DNA of 23,135 nucleotides from an uncultured Candidatus Saccharibacteria bacterium (GCA_946997535.1 CAMPVQ010000006.1:1-23135); one strand, 5' to 3'; shown: positions 1 to 8,031, numbered from the stretch's first letter. A program made the numbers and translations. Notes: generated by a model not told the origin, from the sequence alone.

Positions 1-9
1 GGGGGGGGG
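1..9 (+). repeat. Poly-G tract of paralogue 1, cut by the window edge
   Basis: At least nine consecutive G residues open the window, followed by TAGACTTTTAAG. The same junction (G-run, TARAYTTTTAAG) occurs at 2132-2141 and 4459-4468 inside the 5' ends of the two following paralogues. The true length of this tract and the start codon before it lie outside the window, so the on/off state of the first gene cannot be read. Confidence 0.9.
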
Positions 10-1954
10 TAGACTTTTAAGATATTTTCCCCACATTGTCAAGTGTGAGTGTAAGATAGTCACTCCGGCGCCTCTGGCGCCTCTGGCGCCAATAACCAGC
101 CATAACTTTGCGGCGCCCGCCGTTAGCGGCGCATCGGCACAAAATAGCCAAGCTAATTATAAGAATTTATTGATGGGTACTCCCGCCCACGTGTCAGCGT
201 TCAGCCTGCTTGTGCTCGCCGTTGCGCCACTTATTCTTGCAGCGCCAGTCTATGCCGCCGACGATAACACCGTTAGCATTGCGGTTGACCAGAACGCCGC
301 GCTAAAGCCTGCGGGCACACTCTACAAAGCCACCACCAATGTCACCGTTAAGACCGGCAAACCTTACGGCTTTAACCTCACCATGCAGGCCGATACACCC
401 GACCTTGTAAACAGTAAGGACTCCACCCATAAAATCTCTGCCACCCCAAGCTCCACACCAGTTGCATTGAATGCCAACCAGTGGGGCTATTCTCTAAGTA
501 AGTCCGCTACCACCTTTAGCGCCGTCCCAGCCGGTGCTCAAGTCACCCCAGCCGTGGTGGTTGACGTTATCAAGGCTAAGCCAGCGGGTTGTACTAATCC
601 AGCCAACTGCACCAAGCAGGTGACCTTTGCCGCCAACGTCGACCCAGCTAAACTAGCTAGTGGCAGCTACAGCACGTCAATTATTTATACTGCTACCGCC
701 AAGCCAAAACCAGCATTTATTGGCTGGGAGCAGCGTACTGCTAAAATCGATCCATCAGAGGTATGCCGTTCTGGTGATGACAACAGTTCCTGTTTGGTTG
801 ACCTTGATAAGAATATGATACCGGTAAAGTATACCGGTAGTACCGTGTTGACTCAGTGGACTAGCGTAGCTGATCCAGAATCGACTAATAGTGGATGGTA
901 TGATTACACCAATAAACAGTGGGCGAACGCTGTTACTGTCAAGTCAGAAGCCGTCAGTAAATACCGCGGATTAAATAAAGTTATTGATCAAACTGATATT
1001 CTCGGTTACTGGGTTTACATCCCGCGCTATCGCTATGAAGTGCTTCGCTTTGGTAATAGTGACTCGACGACATCACCCCAAAATTTTGTTATCGATTTTG
1101 AAAATAAGCAATCTTATAAGGATATACCAAGCGCAAATTACATGTGGGCTACTCACCCAGCATTTACCTTTGGTAAAAAAGAGCTTAATGGTATATGGGT
1201 AGCCAAGTATAAAACTACGGGCACAGTTAGCTTGCCAACGGTCTTGCCGTATGAATCTCATATATCAGGTAATACATCGAGTATAAATAATGCAGTCGGT
1301 AATTTTTATTCTCTAGCTAAGTCATTTGGAGTAGTAGACAGACAAAATGTAGGCGGCGGTAGCGTATCATTCTTTAGTAATACACATAACTTAGCTAAAT
1401 TAAGTTCAAGAATGGTGAACAATAGTGATTGGGGTGCAGTTGCTTATTTAGCGACTAGTAAGTATGGCGCGGGCTATAATAACTTGCGACTTGATGGCAG
1501 TACTACTAATAATTCAACAGGTATAGAAGGAATGCTGGGTGGCGATAGTGAATATGTTGCTGCTGGATACACAGAGAATTTGCCACAATCATATTCTGAT
1601 AGGTACTTTAGTGCAGCTGCTCGTGAGCCATATGTTAACACATATAAATTTAAAGATATGAAAGATTGTACATTTGATACTTGTGGTGGACAGGCGCTGT
1701 ATGAAGTTCAATCTAGCAATGGATCTCAGTGGAACAATGGATATGCCACATTTGTGGGCTATTACATGAGTGATCCATGCTCGCTGTATCATTATGATAG
1801 TGATTGTGAAAGGAAGCGCGTATATGTGCCATGGTTTAAACGCGGTGGAAGAAATAATGGTAATATAAATATGTTTTCCGCATTTGCTGGTGATGGTTAT
1901 GTCGGAAGTAATGATTCTTTTCGTGTCACGATCGGTGACTTCCGCCAGAATTAG
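2..1954 (+). CDS. Secreted FGE-like/lectin-fold paralogue 1 (5' partial, phase-variable candidate)
   Basis: The reading frame is open from the window edge through the poly-G tract. In-frame TTG (170) and ATG (173) codons exist but have no Shine-Dalgarno, and the preceding in-frame residues match those of paralogue 2, so the true start is probably just off the edge. Visible order: glycine run; charged N-terminal stretch with APLAPLAP; hydrophobic signal segment ending in VYA before ADDNTV; a beta-rich domain (to about 710); then an FGE-sulfatase/C-type-lectin-like domain. Support for the last is a GIEGMLGGDSEYVAAGY-type motif, the CTFDTCGGQALYE element and a C-terminal RGG...SFRV ending. The catalytic cysteines of true formylglycine-generating enzymes are not evident, so a binding role is more likely than catalysis. 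Cysteines come in closely spaced pairs, as in disulfide-stapled exported proteins. Compared with paralogues 2 and 3 it lacks one block after the VIDFEN segment and another before the TTNNSTG segment. No C-terminal anchor is seen. Confidence 0.85.
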   Translation, partial: GGGRLLRYFPHIVKCECKIVTPAPLAPLAPITSHNFAAPAVSGASAQNSQANYKNLLMGTPAHVSAFSLLVLAVAPLILAAPVYAADDNTVSIAVDQNAALKPAGTLYKATTNVTVKTGKPYGFNLTMQADTPDLVNSKDSTHKISATPSSTPVALNANQWGYSLSKSATTFSAVPAGAQVTPAVVVDVIKAKPAGCTNPANCTKQVTFAANVDPAKLASGSYSTSIIYTATAKPKPAFIGWEQRTAKIDPSEVCRSGDDNSSCLVDLDKNMIPVKYTGSTVLTQWTSVADPESTNSGWYDYTNKQWANAVTVKSEAVSKYRGLNKVIDQTDILGYWVYIPRYRYEVLRFGNSDSTTSPQNFVIDFENKQSYKDIPSANYMWATHPAFTFGKKELNGIWVAKYKTTGTVSLPTVLPYESHISGNTSSINNAVGNFYSLAKSFGVVDRQNVGGGSVSFFSNTHNLAKLSSRMVNNSDWGAVAYLATSKYGAGYNNLRLDGSTTNNSTGIEGMLGGDSEYVAAGYTENLPQSYSDRYFSAAAREPYVNTYKFKDMKDCTFDTCGGQALYEVQSSNGSQWNNGYATFVGYYMSDPCSLYHYDSDCERKRVYVPWFKRGGRNNGNINMFSAFAGDGYVGSNDSFRVTIGDFRQN

Positions 1955-1997
1955 GCTACGGTTTCATTTGAACGGCTGCTGTTTATTGGCGTAGACC
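1954..1997 (+). other. Conserved hairpin after paralogue 1
   Basis: GGCTACG (1954-1960) can pair with CGTAGACC (1990-1997) with one bulged A. The equivalent position after paralogue 2 has GGCTGC/GCAGCC (4305-4310/4346-4351). The A-T to G-C change on both arms is compensatory, which supports a conserved RNA hairpin, perhaps a weak terminator or a 3'-end stabiliser. There is no T-run, so it is not a classical intrinsic terminator. Confidence 0.45.
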
Positions 1998-2004
1998 ATA
2001 AAGC

Positions 2005-2034
2005 TTGGTGAATTGATTGCGCCTATGCTATAAT
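2005..2034 (+). promoter_or_regulatory. Promoter of paralogue 2
   Basis: TTGGTG (2005-2010), an 18-base spacer and TATAAT (2029-2034), preceded by TGC as an extended -10. The same arrangement precedes paralogue 3 at 4360-4388, so each downstream copy carries its own promoter and can be transcribed independently. Confidence 0.7.
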
Positions 2035-2105
2035 GTAAGTATCTAGCCGGTGGTGGCAGAGATAAACCTAAAGAGGACAATAACCAAAAATGGAGGACAA
2101 ACAAT

Positions 2106-4305
2106 ATGAGTAAATTACGGCAAACAGCTGCGGGGGGGGGGTAAACTTTTAAGTCTCTTACCCCAAATTACTAAAAGTAGGGGCAAAATAGCCACTTTGG
2201 CGCCTTTGGCGCCACAAAGTAATCAGCTAGTTTGTGCAGTGGGCAGCGAGTTTACACCGGCAGCTAACGGCCGAGCTAATTATAAGAACTTATTGACGGG
2301 TACTCTCGCCCGCGGGGTAGCATTTGGCTTGCTCGCGCTCGCCGTAACCCCATTTATCCTCACAGCCCCAGCCCATGCCGCCGACGATAACACCGTTAGC
2401 ATTGCGGTTGACCAGAACGCCGCGCTGCAACCATCTGGCACTCTCTACAAAGCCACCACCAATGTCACCGTCAAAACTGGCAAGCCTTACGGCTTCAATT
2501 TAACCATGCAGGCCGATACTACCGACCTTCTAAACAGTAAAGACCAAGCTCATAAAATCTCCGCCACGCCAAGCTCCACCCCCGTTGCATTGAATGCCAA
2601 TCAGTGGGGCTATTCTCTCAATAAGTCTGCTACCACCTTCAGTGCCGTCCCAGCCGGCGCGCAAGCCACTCCAGCCGTGATTGTTGATACATCAGTTAAA
2701 GGCAAGCAAGCTGGTTGCAATTGTAAAGACCATTGTGATACTACTGTAACCTTTGCCGCCAACGTCGACCCAGCCAAGCTTGCTAGCGGCAGCTATTCTA
2801 CAGCTATTACTTATACCGCAACTGCCAAGCCAGCACCAAAACCGCCAGTGGTTGACCCAACGGTTTGTAAGTCTGGCGACCCAAAGAACGATTGCCAAGT
2901 CGACCTTGACCCAAACATGATACCAGTCAAGTACACCGGCAGCACCACCAATGCTCAGTGGACCAGCATTTCTAGCCCAGAAGACGAGAATGCCAAGGGT
3001 AATTGGTATGACTACGGTAAAAAGCAGTGGGCAAACGCCGTAACGGTGAAGAAAGAGGCTCTCGCTAAATATCAAGGCCAAGATAAGGTGGTAGACCAAG
3101 CTGACATCCTCGGCTTCTGGGTCTATATTCCACGTTATACCTATGAGGTGATGCGGCGTGATGGCACAGATAAGCCAGTTCCAGCTCAGAATTTTGACAT
3201 TAAGTTTGAAAACACTAAGACCCCGAAGAAACGCCCGCTAGCTTGCAAGACTGGCAACGGTAAGGACTACCGCACCGAGTGTAACGTGAGCCGTGAGTTA
3301 CCACTGATGGGTGGTGAGGTGTCTACGTGGACTACTCATCCAGCCTTTAGCTTCGGCAAAAAAGAGCTCAACGGCATTTGGTTTGGCAAGTTCGAGACGA
3401 CGGGGACAAATAAACAACCCACAATATTACCGAATGAAGTGCACATAGACGGATATTTTCCTAATACTCAACACATCGGTGGTTTTTACGCCTTAGCTAA
3501 GACTATAGGCACTGACGACCCGAACAATGTTGGTGGTGATACAAGTAATATAAATGCTTTAAAAAACAACCACCATCTTATTAAGTTTAGTTCTCGTATG
3601 GTTAATAACAATGACTGGGGTGCCGCTGCGTATTTAAGTGCTAGCAAGTATGGTGCCGGGTATGAAAACGTACATGGTAACGGATATTGGGGGATAGCAG
3701 GTACTTACGAAAGAGGTGTAACTGGATGCGGTCCATATAGTAGAGATAGTGAAGATAATTATGGGCTAGAAAGATATGGGTATTCGTACACTACTGCAAG
3801 ACAAGACCACCCCAATATAGTAGGTGGTAAAATTGGAGTGCAAGGGGCTTGTGACAGTAGTAATAGTGATAGGTCATATAATGGCTCCCTTGGCCAACTT
3901 GCAAGTACTACTAATAATTTAACGGGTATTTATGATATGGCTGGTGGTGCTGTTGAATATGTAGCAGCGGGATATAGTATTAATCCTGACGAGTCTGGAG
4001 GGGCTCCATCTGAGCGAACTGACTATTTTGGGAATAAAGCACGCTATCCGTATGTAAATACATATAATTTTGATAATGTTCAATTTTGTACATTTGGCGC
4101 CTGCGGTGGGCAAGCATTGTATTTGCGTAATATTTCTTTTGTTAATGGAACTAGAATGTGGTTTATGCGTGGTGGATATCCAGCAGATAGTAAGGACATT
4201 ATAAATATATTTACTTCCTATTCATATGATGGTTTTGGACAATATGAAAATCGCGAAGGAAACACTACTTTCCGTGTCACGCTTGGCGATTTCCGGCAAG
4301 ATTAG
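2106..4305 (+). CDS. Secreted FGE-like/lectin-fold paralogue 2, phase-variable, out of frame here
   Basis: ATG 2106 is preceded by GGAGG (2092-2096) at ideal spacing and reads MSKLRQTAAGGG, then TAA (2142-2144) directly after ten Gs. The long frame (open from 2110, first alternative start TTG 2197) lies one phase away. Nine or twelve Gs would fuse the start to GKLLSLLPQITKSRGKIATL and the rest. Order in the long frame: N-terminal tail with APLAP; hydrophobic segment ending in AHA before ADDNTV (signal peptidase I-like site, about 2375-2380); beta-rich domain to about 2830; central region (2860-3410) almost identical in protein sequence to paralogue 3; FGE-like C-terminal half with GQLASTTNN, GIYDMAGGAVEYVAAGY, CTFGACGGQALYL and WFMRGG...TFRVTLGDFRQD. 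Paired cysteines include CNCKDHC, CKSGDPKNDC and CKTGNGKDYRTEC. DNA after about 3410 is visibly more AT-rich than before it. The family match is by motif; the ligand is unknown. Confidence 0.85.
2132..2141 (+). repeat. Poly-G tract (10 G) in paralogue 2
   Basis: Ten Gs follow ACAGCTGC nine codons after ATG 2106. With ten Gs the frame ends at TAA 2142-2144. With eleven it ends a few codons later. With nine or twelve it enters the 700-codon frame. This is the classic layout of slipped-strand, translational phase variation. Confidence 0.9.
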
Positions 4306-4351
4306 GCTGCTGGTGTTATATTTGAACAGCTGCTATTTCATTGGTGCAGCC
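4305..4351 (+). other. Conserved hairpin after paralogue 2
   Basis: GGCTGC (4305-4310) pairs perfectly with GCAGCC (4346-4351). It is positionally equivalent to the hairpin at 1954-1997 after paralogue 1, with a compensatory base-pair difference. No U-tract follows. Confidence 0.45.
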
Positions 4352-4359
4352 CATAAAAT

Positions 4360-4388
4360 TTGGTAAATAATTGCGCTTGTGTTATAAT
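4360..4388 (+). promoter_or_regulatory. Promoter of paralogue 3
   Basis: TTGGTA (4360-4365), a 17-base spacer and TATAAT (4383-4388), with TGT just before it as an extended -10. It is homologous in sequence and position to the promoter at 2005-2034. Confidence 0.7.
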
Positions 4389-4431
4389 GCAGATATCTAA
4401 GAAATAGGTGTAAAGAACGGAGGACAAAAAT

Positions 4432-6494
4432 ATGAACATAATAAGACTAAACAGCTGCGGGGGGGGGGTAGATTTTTAAGCCTTATCGCTCTCGCGATAA
4501 TTCTACTGAGTTGTGCCACACCAGCTCACGCAGTAGACGATAACACCGTCAGTATTGCCGTTGATCAGAACGCAGTACTCCAGCCGTCCGGCAATCTCTA
4601 CAAAGCCACCACCAACGTCACCGTCAAGACTGGCAAACCCTATGGCTTTAATCTCACTATGCAAGCCGACACCGCCGACCTTGTAAATAGTAAGGACTCC
4701 ACCCATAAAATCTCCGCCACCCCAAGCACCACGCCAACCGCTCTTAATGCCAATCAGTGGGGTTATTCTCTGAGTAACTCTGCATCTACCTTTAGCGCCG
4801 TCCCAGCTACTACTGCCACTCCCGCCGTCATTGCCGATGTCACGAAGGCTAAGCCAGCGGGTTGTACCAACCCAGCGAACTGCACTAAGTCCGTTACTTT
4901 TGCCGCTAATATCGACCCAGCGAAACTCGCTAGTGGCAGTTACAGCACCGCCATTACTTACACGGCGACCGCGAAGCCAAAGCCAGCATTTGTCGACTGG
5001 AACCAGCGTATGGCTAAAATTGACCCTTCTGAGGTATGCCGTTCGGGCGACAACAATAGTTCTTGTCTGGTTGATTTGGACAAGAATATGATACCAGTGA
5101 AGTATACCGGCACGACGACCAACGCGCAGTGGATCAGCATTTCTAACCCAGAAGACGAAGACGCCAAAGGAAACTGGTATGATTACAGCAAGAAGCAGTG
5201 GGCAAACGCCGTGACTGTCAAAAAGGAGGCTCTCGCTAAATATCAAGGCAAAGATAGTGTGGTCGACCAAGCCGACATTCTCGGCTTCTGGGTCTATATT
5301 CCACGTTACACATATGAGGTAATGCGCCGTGACGGTACCGACAAGCCAGTTAAAGAACAGAATTTCGACATTAAATTTGAAAACACTAAGACGCCAAAGA
5401 AACGACCACTGGCTTGCAAAACTGGCAACGGTAAGGATTACCGTACAGAGTGTGGCGTTAGCCGTGAACTACCTCTGACAGGCGGTGAAGTATCCACTTG
5501 GGCGACTCATCCTGCCTTTAGCTTTGGTAAGAAGGAGCTCAACGGCATTTGGTTTGGTAAGTTTGAAACTACTGGTACTCCTAGCGATCCAACAGTGATG
5601 CCAAATGAGACACGTATAAATGGGCTAAATGGTGCGGGTGTTGGTGGCCTCTATATGATAGCTAAATTTATTGGCGTCGATGACCTTAATAATGTTGGTG
5701 GCAAGAGATTTGATAAGTTTGATGGTATTAATGTTGTTAAAAACAGTCATCATCTGGCTAAGTTTAGCTCCCGTATGATAAATAATAATGATTGGGGTGC
5801 TGTGGCTTATCTCTCTGCTAGTGAATATGGCGCTGGTTATAATGGGATCCATGTCAATGCTAATGGTACAGAACGCGAGTATTATCGTTATGGCACTACT
5901 GGCTGTGGGCCATGGAGCTATGGTGATATTAGTACATATGGGGGCAAGGATAATACATATTGGAAACCAGATCATGTTGGTAAATCTAGTGGTATATTGG
6001 GTACTCAAAGTGCCTGCTATTCTGATGATATACAACATGCCTACAATGGTACTTTTGGCCAACTCGCTAGTACTACCAATAATCCAACCGGCATCTATGA
6101 TATGTCTGGTGGCGGCTATGAGTATGTGGCGGCTAGCTACAGTGACACCGCTAATAGTTCTTCTATTAGCTACGGGTATTTTGATTCAGCTGCTCATTCA
6201 CCATATGTAAATACATACAATATTACCAATACGAATAGTTGTACCTTTAGTACCTGTGGCGGTCAAGCTCTCTATGAAACTAACAATGGCGATAATAGCT
6301 ATGGGGTTAATGGAGTTCAGTGGAATAAGCAAGACGTAGGCTTTGTACATTTATCGAATAGATGGTTTATTCGTGGAAAAAATTATTATAGATTGTATGG
6401 TGCAGGAGCTTTTTGTGTAAATGCTATGGATTTTGTTAATGGTGGCTATAGTACTGGTAGTGCTTTTCGTGTCACACTCGGCGACTTCCGGTAG
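4432..6494 (+). CDS. Secreted FGE-like/lectin-fold paralogue 3, phase-variable, out of frame here
   Basis: ATG 4432 has GGAGG at 4419-4423 and reads MNIIRLNSCGGGVDF before TAA (4477-4479) because the tract has ten Gs. Eleven or eight Gs would join it to GRFLSLIALAIILLSC and ATPAHA before VDDNTV, a compact, convincing signal peptide. LLSC also resembles a lipobox, but the AHA site is shared with paralogue 2. The long frame contains the beta-rich domain (to about 4975), a linker (KPKPAF...CRSGDNNSSC) like paralogue 1, a central region (5120-5575) like paralogue 2, and the FGE-like half: GQLASTTNN, GIYDMSGGGYEYVAASY, CTFSTCGGQALYE and WFIRG...AFRVTLGDFR. It ends two codons earlier than its relatives because the position of their terminal Gln codon is TAG. 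An internal ATG at 4659 lies inside the conserved beta-rich domain and is not a credible start. Ligand unknown. Confidence 0.85.
4459..4468 (+). repeat. Poly-G tract (10 G) in paralogue 3
   Basis: Ten Gs follow ACAGCTGC, as in paralogue 2. The start-to-tract distance differs in phase from paralogue 2, so the on-lengths here are 8 or 11 Gs rather than 9 or 12. The sequenced molecule is therefore off, as for paralogue 2. Confidence 0.9.
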
Positions 6495-6562
6495 AATTAG
6501 GTTCAGAGTGTAGTTTTCTTAGCACCACAACTTCCTCAACCCACTTGTGTTAACCCAAAGTG

Positions 6563-6571
6563 TGGTATAAT
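6563..6571 (+). promoter_or_regulatory. Extended -10 promoter
   Basis: TGG-TATAAT with the -10 at 6566-6571, and no good -35. The surrounding GTGGTATAATA and downstream TAGTA resemble the rnpB promoter at 7616-7624. Initiation is predicted near 6578, about 150 bases before the next start codon. Confidence 0.6.
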
Positions 6572-6577
6572 AATAGT

Positions 6578-6710
6578 AGTCCTAGGATTGCAATTATTTC
6601 CTAACAAAATTAGATCGGGAGTCCTAATGATTTGTCACCGTGGTGGCAGGTTGCGGACACCCACCTGGACTATAACCGGGGGATCTAGGCGCATCTTGGG
6701 ACTTTTGGAA
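6578..6710 (+). ncRNA. Candidate structured RNA or long leader, unidentified
   Basis: Nested complementarities: AGTCC (6578-6582) with GGACT (6699-6703), AGTCC (6620-6624) with GGACT (6667-6671), and GGTGG (6642-6646) with CCACC (6661-6665). CCTAG (6581-6585) could alternatively pair with CTAGG (6685-6689). The predicted 5' end coincides with the outer stem, and the promoter core is like that of rnpB. The rod shape and length recall 6S RNA, but no diagnostic 6S sequence is recognised and no terminator precedes the next gene. A regulatory leader of the downstream gene is equally possible. Confidence 0.4.
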
Positions 6711-6724
6711 ATTATTTGGGTGGT

Positions 6725-7615
6725 ATGAAGCAAAAAGTCGTTATTCGCGCAATCGTTCACCGACACGGCAACGTTTTGCTGTTGAGACGTCACGGTGGCC
6801 GCCCGTCAATCGCGGGCCTGTACGAGCTGCCGGGTGGGGCGCTACACATCGGCGAGCAGCCGGTAGACGCCCTGAAGCGCAGTTTGCAGATTCATGCCGG
6901 CATCGAGCCGGAGACCTACCACTTGCGCGACGTAGTCAGCTTTATCGACCCCGACGACCGGCAGCTGCAGTATATCTTTATTGTCTTTGACGTCACACTG
7001 GCTGGCGGCCGTGATTCGCGCGTCACGCTCGACGACGAGTATCACAACTACATGTGGGCGGATTTGACCGACCTAGACGGCCAGTTATGCACCAACTCTA
7101 CCAGCGTTATTCTGGGGCTGGGGAGCGAAGCCGTGGCCGATCGCGATTTTATTCGCGACCGGAGCAACGAAGACAAGAAGCTCAAAACTGTGGTGATTCA
7201 CTCCGACGGCGGTTCGCGCGGCAACCCCGGCCCGAGCGCTAGCGCGTATATCATCATGGGTACGGACGGCCAGACCATCGCGCAGGGCGGGCGGTTTTTG
7301 GGCCGCAGCGACAGTGGTACCGCCGAGTACATCGCGGTGGAGTTGGCGCTGAAGCGCGCGATTGAGCTGCATGCCGAGGTGGTGGAGTATTACAGCGACA
7401 GCTTGATGGTGGTAGGGCAAATCAACGGACTCTTTGACGTCAAAAATCCGGAGTTCCGCGCCATCCACGACCGCATTATCCACTTGCTGTTCCACTTCCG
7501 CCGCGCCACCTTCCGCCACGTGCACCGTGAGTACAACCGCTTGGCGGACAGCTTGGTCAACCGCATCTTAGACGAAAACAAGGGCAACACGGAGCCGCGA
7601 GATTTCGTCATATAG
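6725..7615 (+). CDS. Nudix-like domain fused to ribonuclease HI
   Basis: A 296-residue protein counted from ATG 6725; an in-frame TTG at 6716 has no better ribosome site. Residues 1-140 have the Nudix fold pattern, but the Nudix box is degenerate. G38 and E44 are present, R52 is kept, and the catalytic glutamates expected at 53, 56 and 57 are Ser, Ile and His, so NTP-pyrophosphohydrolase activity is doubtful. Residues 155-285 are a type 1 RNase H with all four acidic metal ligands: D161 (HSDGG), E201 (TAEYIA), D225 (YYSDS) and D275 (LADSL). This half should cleave the RNA strand of RNA-DNA hybrids, in primer or R-loop removal. The Nudix half may act as a nucleotide or nucleic-acid sensing module (inference). 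The gene is GC-rich relative to the paralogue cluster before it, and the rnpB promoter overlaps its 3' end. Confidence 0.88.
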   Translation: MKQKVVIRAIVHRHGNVLLLRRHGGRPSIAGLYELPGGALHIGEQPVDALKRSLQIHAGIEPETYHLRDVVSFIDPDDRQLQYIFIVFDVTLAGGRDSRVTLDDEYHNYMWADLTDLDGQLCTNSTSVILGLGSEAVADRDFIRDRSNEDKKLKTVVIHSDGGSRGNPGPSASAYIIMGTDGQTIAQGGRFLGRSDSGTAEYIAVELALKRAIELHAEVVEYYSDSLMVVGQINGLFDVKNPEFRAIHDRIIHLLFHFRRATFRHVHREYNRLADSLVNRILDENKGNTEPRDFVI

Positions 7616-7624
7616 TGGTATAAT
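7616..7624 (+). promoter_or_regulatory. rnpB promoter (extended -10)
   Basis: TGG-TATAAT (-10 at 7619-7624) overlaps the end of the preceding gene. No -35 is recognisable. The predicted start, about 7631, matches the 5' base of the RNase P RNA closing stem. Confidence 0.65.
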
Positions 7625-7630
7625 AGTAAT

Positions 7631-7977
7631 GCCAGATGGCTAAATGATCGCTTGCCGGCTAGAGGTCGGTAAGAGGAAAGTCCGGGCAGCACAGAGCGAC
7701 AACAGTTGCTAACGGCAACCAAGGGCGACCTTAGGGAAAGTGCCACAGAAACTGATACCGCCGCCGGCGTTCGCGCTGTCGGTAAGGGTGAAAAGAGTAG
7801 TGTAAGAGACTACGGCGCCCCATGGTGACACGGGGCGGGGGTAAACCCTGTTGGCTGCAAGGAGGCGAGAGCACCGGCTGCTCGTCGGCTCGCCGCTTAT
7901 CCGCTTGAACGTCTTGGCGACAAGACGTCTAGATAGATGATCATTCTCGACAAAACCCGGCTTACCGGCCATCTGGC
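7631..7977 (+). ncRNA. rnpB: RNase P RNA, bacterial type A-like
   Basis: This is the catalytic RNA that matures tRNA 5' ends. The ends pair: CCAGATGGC (7632-7640) with GCCATCTGG (7968-7976). Conserved core blocks are present in order: GAGGAAAGTCCGGGC, CAGAAACTGATACCG with GGTAAGGGTGAAA, GTAAGAGACTACGG, then the 3' core AGATAGATGATC and GACAAAACCCGGCTTAC. It is followed by an intrinsic terminator at 8003-8031. The length is typical for the family. Confidence 0.95.
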
Positions 7978-8002
7978 TCCCATGTTATTGGGAACTCCAT
8001 TT

Positions 8003-8031
8003 ACTGCTTGGCTTTTTGCCAAGCAGTTTTT
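8003..8031 (+). terminator. rnpB terminator
   Basis: Ten-base stem ACTGCTTGGC / GCCAAGCAGT (8003-8012 / 8018-8027) with a T5 loop, and a T-run ending at 8031. A strong Rho-independent terminator on the plus strand. Confidence 0.9.

Noticed and set aside
4503..5270. 255-codon frame on the minus strand inside paralogue 3
   Set aside because: It is antisense to the conserved beta-rich domain; a similar antisense frame occurs at the same place in paralogue 2 (2692-3099). The plus-strand protein is conserved and these are composition shadows.
1..6494. Complete diversity-generating retroelement
   Set aside because: Variable C-termini are suggestive, but no reverse transcriptase and no template repeat are present in the window.
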